Positions 47,239 to 60,574 of a DNA stretch of 64,000 nucleotides are shown here, one piece after another; position 1 is the stretch's first letter, and each line of letters starts with the position of its first letter. The DNA lies in NCBI GenBank assembly GCA_026724425.1, contig JAIUCV010000011.1, forward strand, positions 7,399,501-7,463,500. The letters run 5' to 3'. The position numbers were made by a program, and so were the translations under genes. This stretch comes from Erythrophleum ivorense (taxonomy: Eukaryota > Streptophyta > Magnoliopsida > Fabales > Fabaceae). The notes below the pieces were generated by a model. That model was not told the origin of the DNA and did no database searches. It saw only the letters and a list, made by a program, of their open reading frames with translations.

Positions 47239-50200
47239 TCAAGAACACTGCTTGCTTTTGAAGTCTTCAGATAACAAGTTTCGAAATAGTTCACGCAGCC
47301 TCTCAGCACCGGGGCCAGACCTAAACACGGTATCATTGCCACGAAAAGAACAAGGGTCTGCGCCGCCTTCTGAGTTCCCAATACACCATGCCCCGGGTGA
47401 AAATCTATGTGTGCGTCCCAAAAGCTCTTTGTCAATCTTGTCTAGGACTGGATCGTCCTTTGCAAACTTCCGCGCAAAAGGAGCATTGCTTTGAACCATT
47501 TTGTCGAAGTCCTTGATAGTTAAAGAGATGGGGTGCTGCTTTGGGGGATTGTCCCATGCGATGTAGTGAAGATCATGGCTTATTACGGTATGGTGGAATT
47601 CCTTAGCGTTACAAATGACAGTGTGAAAATAGCCCTCTGGAGAGGAGATAAAATTTGTGTAATACATCAGAATTGTTCTTGGAAGGTTATCCCATCCCCA
47701 TATACAGTACTCCACAAAAGACCGGGTAAGCACAACCCAAGCTGAACCTGTACACAGAAGCATAGACAAAAACCATTAATGCAAAAATCAAGAAAATAAG
47801 TCATTACACACTCATAGGTAGTTATAATAGTTTTCACATTGATCTTGATCATTAATTTTGACTGAAAAATGGTTAATGACTCCTCTCACTATATATATAT
47901 GTATACACACACGGACACATGCGCACACTATATTCCATGTCCAGTCACATGTCCGTGTTAGTTGCCGTGTTTCATAGAGGGAAGCAGCGAAAAACCTTAA
48001 AAGAGCATTCTACTGTGTAGGTTTATGATGGACGATGAACCAATCAATGTACATGGAATCATACGTATAGATGTACCTGTAAACAAATTAAAAGAGGTGG
48101 GAAGTGTTCTTCGCTGAGTAGTCCATGCAATATCAGATTTCTTTGATAAGTAAAGGGCTGGATCTATGATGATCGGTCTTGCTCTTTGGTTACTGAAGAT
48201 ACAAGCAGGAAAAAAGAAAAGGAAGAACTTGATAAACTGATATGGTGAAGCAGGGGGGAAAAAAGGACCATATTTTATTGTATTATTCAAATTGTGATAA
48301 TTCTCTTACAGTTTCCAACCAGCAATGCGGGTATGTTCGATGAAATTGAGGTCTCTAGACAGATTAGAAAATATATGAAGCAAATCTGCGAAACCAGAAA
48401 ATAAATATAAGATTGCTTCACAAGGCCACTAAAAGGTTCAAGAAGAATTACGTATGCAGAAACAGCTGAGAAAAGACCATTACATGTTACAAGAAAATAA
48501 AAAGAATTTTAAGTACATAGTTCTCAGATATTCTTACTCATGCCATCTCATCTATTGGATATCCGTCATAATCACCCCCGTAATTAAAAATAACGCCAAG
48601 ATGTAGGTAAGTGTATTTTTTTCAGAAGAAACTACAAAAGCATTTTGCTACACAAAGCTTAAATATAAGCCTCCACATCTAATATGTCAAACATGCCACC
48701 AGCACCCCCTACACAATGCACTGGGGGAAAGCGACATATTTTTTTATCTGTGTATTGAACCTTAAAATCAAACAAAAAACCAAGAAAATGAAACGGAAAA
48801 CTTTCATAACTTGTTTATTATATATTACAGCTACAATGCACGGGGGGGAAAATAAAAGAAGGACAGCTTGAAAGAGTGATGTATCATATATGATGTTAGA
48901 TCAAATCAGAGTGATCAAATAAATCTGAGGAAATGGATTATACCTAAAGAAAAAAGAGCTTAAAAAATTTCCATAATGAACGGAAAAGATGAATTAAAAC
49001 CAAATTATATGATCCTTCGTTAATTTAAGTGAAGAAAGAGGTCCTAGCATATTCAAATGGATAAATGAGTAATGGGAATCTTTATTTATAGCCAAATAGG
49101 ATATGTGTACATATTTGCAGCACAAGAGATCTTAATGCCAGACAATTATAAGTTATTGGCTACAAAATACCCAAAACATAATCTGATATGCAGGTAATAT
49201 GACTTTTACTAGGGCCAAAACTAATATAAAAAGAATTGATTTATTTTACACTTGACAAGCATCCAATACTCATTGTAATGTGTATATCAATTTAAATCAT
49301 CTACTTCAGAGTGACAATTATCTGAAGTGTTGAGCACCTCTGTCCAAAACCTTAGGGGTGACCATCAAATTCGTTAGGGCTATGGTTCTTGTGATGAAAA
49401 TAAGGAAATACTTAGTCATATTATAATGCATGCCTCAAATTCATATATATTCTCAATTTAAGTAGTGAGGTCTAGGAAACTTCTGCAGTTGCTCAGATTA
49501 AAATGCATAGAACTGTTCACGAAAATTTAAAAAAAAAAAAAAAAAAGAAGGGAGCGAGACCTTTCAACAAATCAAAAACTAATTGTGGAAACAAAATTAA
49601 GATTAGAAAGGATTATGAAAGCCCTTAACAAAGTTATCTGAACAAGAAGCGCAGCTCCTAATTGCAATCCAGCGGGTGTTAAGATTATAAAGAGACTTGG
49701 AAGTAAGGGTATGCTTGGGAGGAGTAACCAAGGAAGGTGAAAAAATGGAAACGCATCAAGATATATTGTATTCAAATTCATAGCCATTTTCCATCTTTTC
49801 ACTTCCCACCCGCTTATATCACTCCTAGCAAGCCCACCGTTATCCCTTAAATATCTACATGAAGTGCACATGGAGGAACTCCAGCAAACATACAACCATG
49901 CAGTGATATTGACATTATCTTTAACAATAAGGTTTTGAATTTTGACATTAAAAAGTTTTACACATCTTTGTCTAGACAACTAATTGAGCTATATCTGATT
50001 TCTTTACTCAATATAAGAACAAAAAATCCAACAATGTAGTAAAATTTTTGTGTGAAGTTTGCTGTTTCCATATTTTCTCAATAAGTGGAATATAAAAATA
50101 GCCTGAATGGTAACGTTAGACTGTATATCACTCTTAGGAACATCCCAAATCCAACATGATGTAGCTAAAATTCTGTCTTACTTTAGGATCATGCCTTATC

Positions 50201-51385
50201 CCTGAACTACTCAACAAACTAGGCTTTAAATGAGGATGACTAGGGTGGCAGGAAGGTCTTATAGAATGAAACTATTGGAAATAGCTACACAAAAGAAGAG
50301 TATAATTGCAAGTCAATTACACTCAACTTCTTGTAGTGTAGTCTTGACTCTTGAAGGCAGCATGAATAGGAAGTGATGAATATCCATTCAGAGAATCAAT
50401 AACCCATTAATCCAATCATCACTTGTTCCAACCCAACTATTAGATGTTATATAGAGATCCATCTTCCATATACATCCACAAGAATCAGGATATGGATGAA
50501 GTTCAATTGACTTTCTTTTAAAAAAAAAATCACTAACAATTAGTTAAATAAATGCTCAAGGGAAAGATACAAGGGCGTGCTCAAAATTCCAGGCAAACAA
50601 CACATTTACAAACCTACCTATTACTTGCAAAACATACCCAAATGAGAAATGAGTTTCGAATTTTTAAAACAACTCTGAAACAGCAAATGTTCACATTCAA
50701 GCCTTTTGACTAGAGTAACAGTAATAGCATATAATATCATGAAGCAGGTGGAGAGAAGGGTTTTTGACTAACCATCCTGTGTCACAAGAGGATAATCTGA
50801 AGCACTGAGGTTTATAAACCAGTCCCACTCCGAGCTCTCTTTCAATAATATTGCAATAGCTTGAAGGGTACAAGCAATCATAGTAGGACCTTTATAAGTC
50901 ACCAAATTGGATTGAGACATAACACGAACATTCTCCACTTCACGAAATGTAGGATCAGCTTTCACTGCGCTTGCCAATTCCAACCTCTCACGGGGTGGAG
51001 CCTCAAGATCCAAATGCAAAACATATTGATTTCTTGGGTGATATACTGCCTCTAAAGTCCTCATCATCCTATGACTATCACCTTTGGTGCCTGAAACAAG
51101 ATAAGCAAACCTAGGTGCCTCCTCCATTTTTCGAACCATATTAGCATTCAACGATCTTTCCAAATCCGATTCCACAAAATACCCACTTGAATTCTCTGAT
51201 CTTGCGAATGAAATAATGTCAAATGGTGACTGCTCTCCCACGCCAGAAGAACTAAGTGCCCCAAGTATAGCTGTAAGAACCAGACTAACAGACACAAGCA
51301 AACTCGCAAAAAATGGTATAATCCACTTCCTATCACTAAATATCCTTCCTGAATGAGAATTAGCATTTTTCCTCATACTCTTCAT
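47239..51385 (-). CDS. GLCAT14: Beta-glucuronosyltransferase GlcAT14A/B-type (GT14)
   Basis: GlcAT14 enzymes add glucuronic acid to the beta-galactan side chains of arabinogalactan proteins in the Golgi. Exons on the minus strand are 51385-50773, 48385-48310, 48192-48077 and 47747-47239, giving 437 residues with consistent phases (VTQD|D|LLHIFSNL, GWKL|NQRARP, LFTG|SAW). The N-terminus is a type II anchor: basic tail to K20 and a helix at 21-43. The GT14 core has PRFAYLVSGTKGDSHRM, YHPRNQYVLHLDLEAP, NLVTYKGPTMIACTLQAIAI, DWFINLSASDYPLVTQDD, PIIIDPALYLSKKSDI, RRTLPTSFNLFTGSAW, YYTNFISSPEGYFHTVICN, HDLHYIAWDNPPKQHP and PFARKFAKDDPVLDKID, and ends KSKQCS. The first ATG in the large exon is used; codons before it have no ATG. 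Intron 1 is 2.4 kb. The sequence resembles At5g15050/At5g39990 more than GlcAT14C, from memory. Confidence 0.93.
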
Positions 51386-52364
51386 AAATCGAAGCAACAC
51401 TCACAAATCTTCAGAAGAGGAGAGACCAATGAGAAGTATGGAGGTTCAGAGACAGAACAAAGTTACCTTTTCAAGAAGAATAATTAGCCTTTTAAGCGAT
51501 AAAACATGGTTTTCAAGCAAAGATGCTTGGTTTAACTTCGTTTAAATCCATACAAACGCTAAGATTTTGATGTGGGAGCTGAAATAAACAGGACATATGA
51601 GAAACGTTGGGTTTTGGGACCCAGCTATGGAGAATAGGCTCAGAACTGATTACCTCACTAGAAAGGGACAAACTTGAAGGTGGAAAAGATGGAAGCAAAT
51701 TCGCGACAAGCCACCCTTCAGTTTCTTTACAAGTAACGTCAAATGGGGAACTTGAAATATCTTTTTTTTTTCCTTTCAGATTTCACTTGCAATTTATTAA
51801 ATGCAGCTTGTTCGTTTGTGTGTTTTTCTATTCTTTCTCCTTCTCTCCGGAAACACGCCAAGATCTATGTCCCTCCAAAACTAGACACAGAAATAGAAAA
51901 AGAACAGAACACACTTGGAGTGCAAGTTTTAGATAACTTCCAACCTAAGAGAGGATTCGATTATAGAGAACGCGGTGAGATTATAGAAGCAAATTACCCA
52001 AACCCAAAAGAGGCATAAAGGATTCAATGAAGATTCAGAATAAGGAGAAAGATTAAAAAAAAAGTGAATTTGAAGTCAAGAAGATTCAAAGTTACTGAAT
52101 TTTCACCTTGAGGAATAGGGATAGGAGGAAAGCAGAGAACAGAAGAAGAACCGGGTTTGAAAGAGAGTAGGGAAGAGAAAATGAGCCGAGCCGAGCCGAG
52201 GATTTATTTTTCACTGGCCTGAGAGCCGAGGACGTTTGGATTCGCTTTAACCGTGGGCAAAATCATTACTTTTCAGGCCGGATATAATGTTTTGGGTATA
52301 AAATTGTAATTAATAATTATAAACATCCTTTCCTTAACGTTGAATTGCTTTCACGTTAGTTCGA

Positions 52365-52605
52365 GGGGCGTGTTGAGTTCTACTTGAAACGCGAACCTTT
52401 ACGGGTTTCGTAAACTGCAAGGTGAAGTGATTTTGTTTATATAATTTGCATAATATTTGTTATATTTTTATAATTATTATTTTATCTAATAAATTATTAT
52501 TTTAATTATTAAATTATTTTTAAAAAATAAAAATAAAAAAGTTAGTTATCCTCATTTATTTATATTTTATATTTTTTTATTTTTACATCTTCCATCAAAC
52601 GCCCC
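52365..52605. mobile_element. Probable Tourist-like MITE, 241 bp
   Basis: The left end is GGGGCGTGTTGAGTTC and the reverse complement of the right end is GGGGCGTTTGATGGAAG. The AT-rich inside resembles the intronic stretch at 39.2-39.3 kb. The flanks do not show a clean 3-bp duplication. Confidence 0.5.
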
Positions 52606-52665
52606 TTATTTCATGCCTACAATCCAGTGAAGCTCCATAATACTTTTTTTTTTTTAGTTTTTCTT

Positions 52666-52793
52666 AAAGAAACAGAAACTCCATTTTTTAAATTTGAAGA
52701 TCCAAAATAATGTTTTTTTTGTTTTGTTTAAAGAAACAGAAACTCCATTTTTGAAACTTGAACTACTGGGTTTTCTTAATCGCGGTGGGAGAA
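52666..52793. repeat. Imperfect tandem repeat, period 64 bp
   Basis: Two copies begin AAAGAAACAGAAACTCCATT, at 52666 and 52730, and share a following TTTGAA block and T-runs. Confidence 0.8.
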
Positions 52794-55376
52794 AAACATG
52801 ACGAGATCTCCGTACATTTTTCCTTTAACTAACCCATAAAGAGAAAAAGTAAAAGGTCTATCATGTAGGCAAGAATTTAAAAAACCAGTCTTTTTTCGTT
52901 CAAAATTTAAGATGCTCGTTGAATTTACTGGAAAGAGAATGAAAGCCATAATTTAATGCTGACGTAGAACAAAGTAAACTGAAAATACAAATAGAAGAAG
53001 GCTTATTTCAATTGCGATCGCATTAGGCACATCAATGGCTTTATTATTTGGAATTTTTGGAAACTCTTGTGAAATTATCGGCAAAGTTTTTTAACTTAAC
53101 AGCATATCAGTTTATAAAAGTTACTTTATTTAATAAAAATTAAAGCTCTTAATTTTGTAACAACATGAAGTGAATGGATTTTTAATTTCCACAGTTTGCA
53201 TAAAAATTCTAGTTTTCCAATCTTTTTTGTTTCGCGAATCACAGTTAATATTTTTTTTTATTTAAAAAAAGTAAAATATGAAATGAAGATTTATTTGACA
53301 ATTAGAAAAAGAATATTTAAAATTAAAATTATAAAAATATAATTTGATATTAATCTTATAAAATTTAAAACATGATCTTTAGTCTAATTTTTTATTTTTA
53401 AAATAAAATAAATAACTACAATCACCCCAAAAAAATGAAATGTTATTATTACGGCACAATAGAATACCCAAACATTAAAATATTAAGGGGCTTATAACAA
53501 TAACTTTTTTCTTTTTTTGACTCACATCATTTCTCACCATAAAAAGTTTAGACATGTCCTATCAGATTTTGCAGCGGCAATGCAAGGAATTTGAAGCATT
53601 GATTGCTTTATTAATTATTTATATGTGCCGTGAGGAGAAAAGTTAATCTTACAATTAATGCTCATTTATCACGGCTGGAGCTGGAGGTCCACCGAACCAG
53701 AAATTTCTGGAGGTTTAACATTTAAATATTTGAATATAAAATATTAGCTACGTCAGTATTTATATTTTTCGATATTAAGAATATTTATGTATATTAAAAT
53801 ATTTTAAAGAATTTATAGTTATAAATGACTTGTTTGAAATTATTTTTGTTTTAATGTTTTTAAAACATATATTTTTAAGAACAAGTTTTTGAGAACAAAA
53901 AAATTAAAAAATTTATTTGAATCATTATTTTAAAAAATAATTATTTTTTATTTTTTACCTGATTCTGTAGAACAAAAATTACAGAACACTTAAAAAGTGT
54001 TTTGAGTTTTCTATTTTTAAAAATAAAATTTTATTTTTTTATTTTACAAAACATTTCATTAAAAACACATTATCAAATAAATTTTTTTATTTTTTTATTT
54101 TTAAAAACAAAAAAATTATTCTACAAAATCAAATCAGGCCAAAATAACTGTGCATAACAAAATGTTCTGTGACCAAAAAAAAGAAAAAAGTTCGGTTGCT
54201 GATTCCTCTTGGACAGTACTAAGTGTACCTTCCAGGACAGGACATCATATTTCATGGACAGATCCGATGACGGAGAGGAGAAAAGTTATGATACTACGCT
54301 CTCACAAGCAGATGCTGTGGAACCCACTCATTAACCGTTGGTTCCTGTACCATCAGACAATACCAGGACAACCCCTGTATTCTGATGGACCTACAGATTG
54401 AAGGATATAAACATTTAAGTATATCAACAAATTCTTAAATAATTAAAATTTAAGGGTATAAACATTAAAAATTTTAAAAAATTATTAAATAATTACATAT
54501 TGATCATATATCAGCAAAACGTAAAAAAATTTAAGTATAATTAATTTTATATTCACAAGCAATGCTGATTTTACTAGACCATGGGTATGACGCTCGAAAT
54601 TTTGAGAAAGAGAATTCTTCCCACGGGTCCATTGGTAAATGTTACTGTTTTTATAGCTTTTGGATAATATCTATGATTCTTTTATAATTATTATTTAATA
54701 ATATGTCATTATTTTTTATATTTTTTAAAGTAAGATATAAAGATTATTTTTATCTTTAAAATTATATATTTTTTATTCTCTTCATAATTATTTTTTTTCC
54801 TATATTCTGCATACCAATCAGACTAATAATGTTATGTTTGGGCTTGGATAAGGCCCTGAAACCAATTGTCTAACTTTAAAGCCCAAAATGTACGGTCACC
54901 TAAAAGGGTGCCTTGCATGCAAAGCCCACTGACCCACCATAAATCTTAAGCTGCAAATGGCTCCAAAGTCCAAACTGTAATCGACATTGTAAATTTTTAA
55001 CTCTAGTAACGAAAATTAAATACACAATTAAAAAATGTTAAGGTAGATCATTCTCTTCAATATTAATAAATGTTTAAATTACAAAGTTATTTCTTCTTAT
55101 ATGAAAATATACTCAAATTTTTTTTAAAGTAAAAAAAATAGACAAAAATACTCTCAAGGATGATATTAGTTTTTTTATTTAAAATATAACTTATTAAAAA
55201 AATATTTTTAAAATTTTGATTTCAATTTTATTTATTTTATTTTAAAAATTATACATTTAACTTATTATAAAATTTAAAGATTAATTAATTTACATTAGTC
55301 AAATATATTTTTTAATATTTATTGTGTTATAGGGTATTTTGATCAAAATACATATAATTATAGGAGAATTATATTT

Positions 55377-55520
55377 AAGGACCCAAAAATTAAAAAAAAA
55401 TTATTTTTAATGACTTGTTACTATTATGTTTAACTGTTTGTTACTAAAATCAGTAGTAATTATCCTAAAACAAATGGTAACAAGTCTTTAAAAATAAATA
55501 TCTTTACTTTTGGGTCTTTT
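55377..55520. mobile_element. 144-bp hairpin MITE
   Basis: The left arm starts AAGGACCCAAAAATTAAA and the reverse complement of the right arm starts AAAAGACCCAAAAGTAAA. Both arms continue to ACTTGTTAC, giving arms of about 45 bases. The loop contains further TTAC/GTAA symmetry. Confidence 0.7.
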
Positions 55521-56967
55521 GTTATAATTTTTTTCTATAATTATAGCTTATTTCTTGTTGTAAATAATGTTAAAATAACACTTTTTTTTAATTTTAGGAA
55601 AGGAAATGTAATTTTTCAAAATAGAAAAGAGGATAATTTATCCAAAATATTAAGTTTAAAACTTTTCTCTTAGTTTAAATTTTTACACTTAATTCAATGT
55701 GTTGACATTCATTAATTAGGGGAGATAATGATATTTATAAATTTTTTTGACACTTTACGTCACAAAAAAGTTGACTTTTCTTAATTATACATAATATTCG
55801 CTAATATATTCAATTTCCTTTTTTATGTAATAATTAAAAAAAAAGACACACATGCAATTCTAATAACCATATTGGTGAGTAAGGGACATAAATGTATTTA
55901 TATAATTTTTTTTTGCATCATATATTATCCAACATTAAATTTAAGACTATTAGATCATATCTACCCTTTTGTGTTAATATTATCTATTGGCTAATTTCAT
56001 ATTACGTATACTACAAAGATTTGAATTTCCTTCATGTCAAAGAAATCAGACTTTTACGCTGGAAAGAAGAGCTATATTATACGTAGAACTAACAAAGAGA
56101 AGGTATTGATCAATGTTATGAGGAATTAAGATGAAGTTTCCAGCAACCTCTAAATTCTTAATAATGTTGAAGGGCAATAGAGATAGAAGGGTGGGGTTCA
56201 CCCAAGTATGGTCCTATTTTGGTATCTTTCTTTTATTTTTATCCCTTTCCAATTTTATTAAGTTAAATACTTTAAGGGATTTCAATCTAGTGTAAAAAGG
56301 TATATTGTAGTATATGAAAATTCGATGTGGATTGGATTGCGTCTAGTCTCCTAATGGGTTAGCCTTACAATGCTATTGGATAGGAAGATTAGCGAAGAGA
56401 AAAAAAAGGGAGGGGGGAAAATGGAGTTTTCCTCCATTTGGCTCGAAGAGAAAATGAAAGAGAAGAGAGAATCAAGAAAGAAAAGTACCATGGAACCCAC
56501 TCAAAAATTTTTTACTCAAATATGGAGAGATTACGGAGAGAAAAAGGCTCGGCAACAATTTTTATGATTTATTTTTCCAAATTACTGTTCCTCTCTCTTT
56601 CTTTTTCATGCCTTCCTCCCCAACAAATGGCTATACAACCTAGGTAATATTTTTTCATTTTTTTTTTGCAGAACTCCCCCATTTTGGCCTAAGGCTTCGA
56701 TTTGCTCTTCCAATCATCGCACTGTCTAAAAGGTGTCTCCTCTTTCTCCTTGTCTTCCTCCTCGTCATCGTTCATTAATGCTATTGTTTTTGCATTATTT
56801 AGATACAATAGGTTGATTATTACTAAATTTTATAAAATTGTAATAATTTTGTTCTGACAGCCACTTATATGAAACCAAAAAATTAATTAGCATTGAAGAT
56901 GAGAAAAGATTTGTTTGAAAGTTGAAAGGGTTAATTTTTGAATTCCATGTTTTGTTTTTGCACCCAT

Positions 56968-57037
56968 ACGCCAACATGCAAAGACTAGGAAAAGGGGAAA
57001 ATACGCCAACACGCAAAGACTGGGAAAAGGGGAAAAT
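56968..57037. repeat. 35-bp tandem duplication
   Basis: Two copies of a unit starting ACGCCAACA and ending AAAAGGGGAAAAT differ at two positions. Confidence 0.95.
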
Positions 57038-57677
57038 ATTTATAAGACAATGAACCCTGATATTGTCATCGTATCTTGCTTATAGGTTGTATTCATGCTC
57101 TGAGTATATATATTTTTGTCCATTAAAAATTGATTAGATTTTTAAAAGCCCCTACTCCAGCTTTACCCTGTTCTGTATACCAAAAAGTCTTGTTCATACT
57201 GAAGATCAGAATTTCTTTTTCTCTGTTCCCATTCTTTCTCTTGCATGTTGTGAAATTTGAGACAATCAGATCGCTCAGTTCGAAAGAAGAGGTGTGTAAT
57301 TGTCTTTCCTCTTGATTTGGCATCTAGATGCCCATTTATGTCTTAATTCTAATGGTCAGACCTTGTGAATTGTTGGTAGACTTAACAATATTTTTTCAAG
57401 ATATATTGCATAAGTTTTTTGAAAAATGACTAATTGGGAAACACTGGTAAACAATCTAAAATGATTATGGGTAGTAGTTTCCTTCTAGGTGGTAGACGTG
57501 TCTAAGGGGGTCGAAAAGGGACACGTCACTATCTATATTTTATCCATCGTACAATTTACATGTTTTTTTGTTGGAAAATTTGTATTCTCTTATTTTTAAA
57601 TTATTTTGTTTAAATTTTGCAAAGTATGCTTTTACCTACTTCTCATAATTGTTCACTGGTGGTATAACTACAGTAAT

Positions 57678-59150
57678 ATGGAAATCACAGAATTTATAGA
57701 GGATGTTGAAGAGGACATTTACGATTCTAACTTTGGAGTTAAGCAACTGATAAATTTTAGATTGACAACTGAAGGTTCAAGATTGAACCATTTAATTGAG
57801 AACTTGGAAAGACACAAGGATACGTGTGTTGCACATGTTATTTGTTTGATGTTATATGCAATACAATTTTTGGAAGAAATTTCAGCTATAGTTAATAAAC
57901 CCATAAGGGTTAGTAATATCAATCAATACAATACGAGGAAACAGTTGATGATACAACTTGAAGATGAAAAAAATTGTCAGGATGTTTTGCGCATGGGCCC
58001 ATAAGTTTTTCAAGAATTATGTGAGAAACTTCAAAATACTAAGAGAATTAAAGACTCACGCTGGGTTACAGTTGAAACAAGTTCCCAATTTTTTTCACAT
58101 TTTAGCACATAATGTTAAGACCAGAATAATGTGCTTTTATTTTTATCGATTGGGAGAAACTATTAGCTGCCACTTTCATAATTTTTACATGCGATGATTT
58201 TACTTGAGGCCGAGTTCCTTGTGCAGCCTTTTGGATCAGAGGTTCCTGGCCAAATTTTCTATAATAGCAGATTTTACCCATACTTTAAGGTATACAACAA
58301 TATTTTTATTTACACATTTTATATTTCATACACAATGAGTTATAAATTCATAACCAATATATGTATATATGTTACTTTTAACTAATTTAAATGATAGGAT
58401 TGTATTTGAGTTATAGATGGCATTCATATTCAAGCAAAAGTGCATAGAGAAGAAGTTGCTCAATTTCGAGGAGGAAATGATTACCCCATGCAAAATGTTT
58501 TTGCTGCATGTTCATTTGATATGAAATTATTTTATGTCTTAGCTGGTTGGAAAGGATTAGTTTCTAATTTATAGATTTTAAAGAATGCTTTGTCTAGAGA
58601 AGATAACCTTATATTTCCTCAAGGTTTATATGCAACCATGGATTTATAATTTGTAGTTTTAGGTTGAGAGTTGCATCTCTTTTTCTTCTCTCTAATTCAT
58701 TATTTCATTTGTAGGAAAATTTTATCTGGGAGATGCTAGTTTTCCACTTATGTGTGTCCTATTAACACCTTACAGAGAAGTTCACTATCACTTGAAAGAA
58801 TATTCTACAAGGTCACCACAGAATGAGAAAGAAAATTTCAACCATCAACATGTTTCATTGCGGAATGTCATCGAACGAATATTCGAAGTATTGAAAAAAA
58901 GATTTCCAATCATAGCTAGTGGTACTGAACCATATTATTCCTTTTAGACAATGACTAATATTGTGATAGCTTATTGTATATTACACAATTTTCTAATAAA
59001 AGTAAATCCTGATGAGAACTTAATCGCTAAAGTTGATCGTGAATTACTACTCAACCCGTCTGATGATAGTGAGGACACTTCTAGTCATGGTCAAGAGGAA
59101 TACTACAAACAAGGATCAATTTTGAGAGATAATATCGCGTGTCAAATGTA
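57678..59150 (+). pseudogene. PIF/Harbinger (HARBI1-type DDE) transposase, broken
   Basis: Family segments appear in the right order but in changing frames. They are an acidic N-terminus MEITEFIEDVEEDIYD (57678), DVLRMGP (57982), FQELCEKLQNTKRIKDSRWV, then FHILAHNVKTRI and FYFYRLGETISCHFHNF (to 58190), FLVQPFGSEVPGQIF (58209) and IDGIHIQAKVHREEVAQFRG with NVFAACSFDMK (58415-58525). Next come GDASFPL (58729), LTPYREVHYHLKEYSTR, NVIERIFEVLKKRFPIIASG (58866), an in-frame stop, then TMTNIVIAYCILHNFL. D in IDG, D in GDAS and E in VIER mark the three catalytic acidic positions, all still present. At least three frame changes and one stop make it inactive. In intact relatives this protein works with a Myb-like partner, which follows at 59398. 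Confidence 0.9.
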
Positions 59151-59397
59151 GCATGACTATCAGCATGGATTATAATTTAAGCTACACTAATTTATTTTAT
59201 AAGTTGACTAGTGTTTGATTGAATGATGTATAATAATGTTGTTTGAGTTGTTAAAGTATTTTATCAGTGATATTGTTTGTTGTATTTTGAATAATTTGTT
59301 AAGTGTTAAAAACATATGAATTGAATTGTACCTTTTCTATTTAATTTTTTTCCTATTTGGTACTTCATGGTATTGTATTTTATGTAGACATTCAATG

Positions 59398-60574
59398 ATG
59401 GCCCCGAAATTAGTTAAAGACAATGTGCGTTGGACATATGAAATGGATGAAGTTTTTCTGGATGCTTTATGAGAGAAGATGATGAAAGGGAATCGTCCTG
59501 ATAGGACATTCACAACATTTGCGTATGATAACGCATTGCAAGTGCTGAAAACTTCTTTTGGGCTGCATATAATGAAGCAACACTTGAAAAATCAGAAGAA
59601 GACTTTGTCCCAGTGATTTGGAGAGCTGTACACTTTATTTAATGGATTAAGTGGATTCTCATGAAGCCCTATTTAAAAAATGTTTGAAGCGGATACTTAG
59701 ATTTGAAATGAATTGATTGAGGTATTTTCATCCACGTGAGTGCACTGATTAATGTTAAAACATTAAAACAGTTGCTTGCTGTGTGTGTTCAATTATATCT
59801 TGATAGGGTTGTTTACATTTTTGTCTCATTTATATTTATTCAGCATAGAATTTGATATATTTGTTATATTGTTTGTAGAAAAAGCCACAAGCAAAAAAGT
59901 TGATGAGTACACCAGTCTTATATTATGATAAGTTGTATAAATTGTTTGGTACAGACAGAACAACAGGAAAGTATGTTGAAAGTGTTAAAGATAAGTTAAA
60001 ACACTGGCTGAAGGAGTGCATTGATTTAAATGACTCCTTTGAAAGGACAAACATGAATGATATAATCAGTGAAAGTGATTTCAACTAGAGATATGAGCCC
60101 ACCAACTTAACAGCTAACATGGATTCTTTCAGTCCAACGAGTGGCAACTCAAACCAATATACGAGGACTACATCCTCAAAAGGACAAAAGCATAAGAAAG
60201 TTATGAGTGATGCTATTGAAGAAAAATATAAAAAAATTACCTCAAAGATTAAAGAGCTAGTTGAAGTCATGCGAGATGGTAATTCTCTACGTGATAAATC
60301 TATATCCTTATCTGAAAGATAAGTGATTGTTGCTGAGAAACAAGCTGAAATTACGGAGAAGGGCCTTGCAATACTTAAAAAATGTAAGCCTCGTCTTTAT
60401 AGTGAAGAAGAGGTATGGGCAGAACTTGAACAAATAAGAATAAATGAAGATAATAAATTGCAATGTTATTTCTTTTTATGCAAGGAAGAAAAGAGTAAGC
60501 AGACCTTTTTTGGGGTTCCACGTCACATGCGGCTACAAACATTAATACAAATGATGAAGGATGTTGGCATTTAG
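59398..60574 (+). pseudogene. Myb/SANT-like second ORF of the PIF/Harbinger element, broken
   Basis: It starts MAPKLVKDNVRWTYEMDEVF, hits a TGA at 59470, and resumes EKMMKGNRPDRTFTTFAYD, HLKNQKKTLSQ and LFNGLSGFS. After about 200 non-coding bases it continues with LYYDKLYKLFGTDRTTGKY, KECIDLNDSFERTNMNDIIS, a stop near 60086, KIKELVEVMRDGNSLRDKSI, another stop at 60320, and a helical tail EEEVWAELEQIRI. The Myb_DNA-bind_3 type domain followed by a conserved C-terminal domain is the usual partner ORF of plant PIF elements. Both ORFs point the same way, 250 bases apart. Confidence 0.88.

Larger units (their letters stand above)
51386..57677. other. GlcAT14 upstream region and long AT-rich intergenic stretch
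   Basis: The probable GlcAT14 leader runs to about 52.2 kb and includes a triple GCCGA repeat. The remaining 5.5 kb has no supported gene. It holds foldback elements at 52.4 and 55.4 kb and small tandem repeats. ORFs near 51.6-52.0 kb and 56.4-56.6 kb are short and low complexity. Confidence 0.55.

Noticed and set aside
47033..47494. 153-codon plus-strand ORF
   Set aside because: It is antisense to the last GlcAT14 exon, which has strong family motifs.
53000..53095. Hydrophobic open stretch (IAIALGTSMALLFGIFGN)
   Set aside because: It is short, has no start or splice context and no recognised family; it may be a relic but is not supportable.
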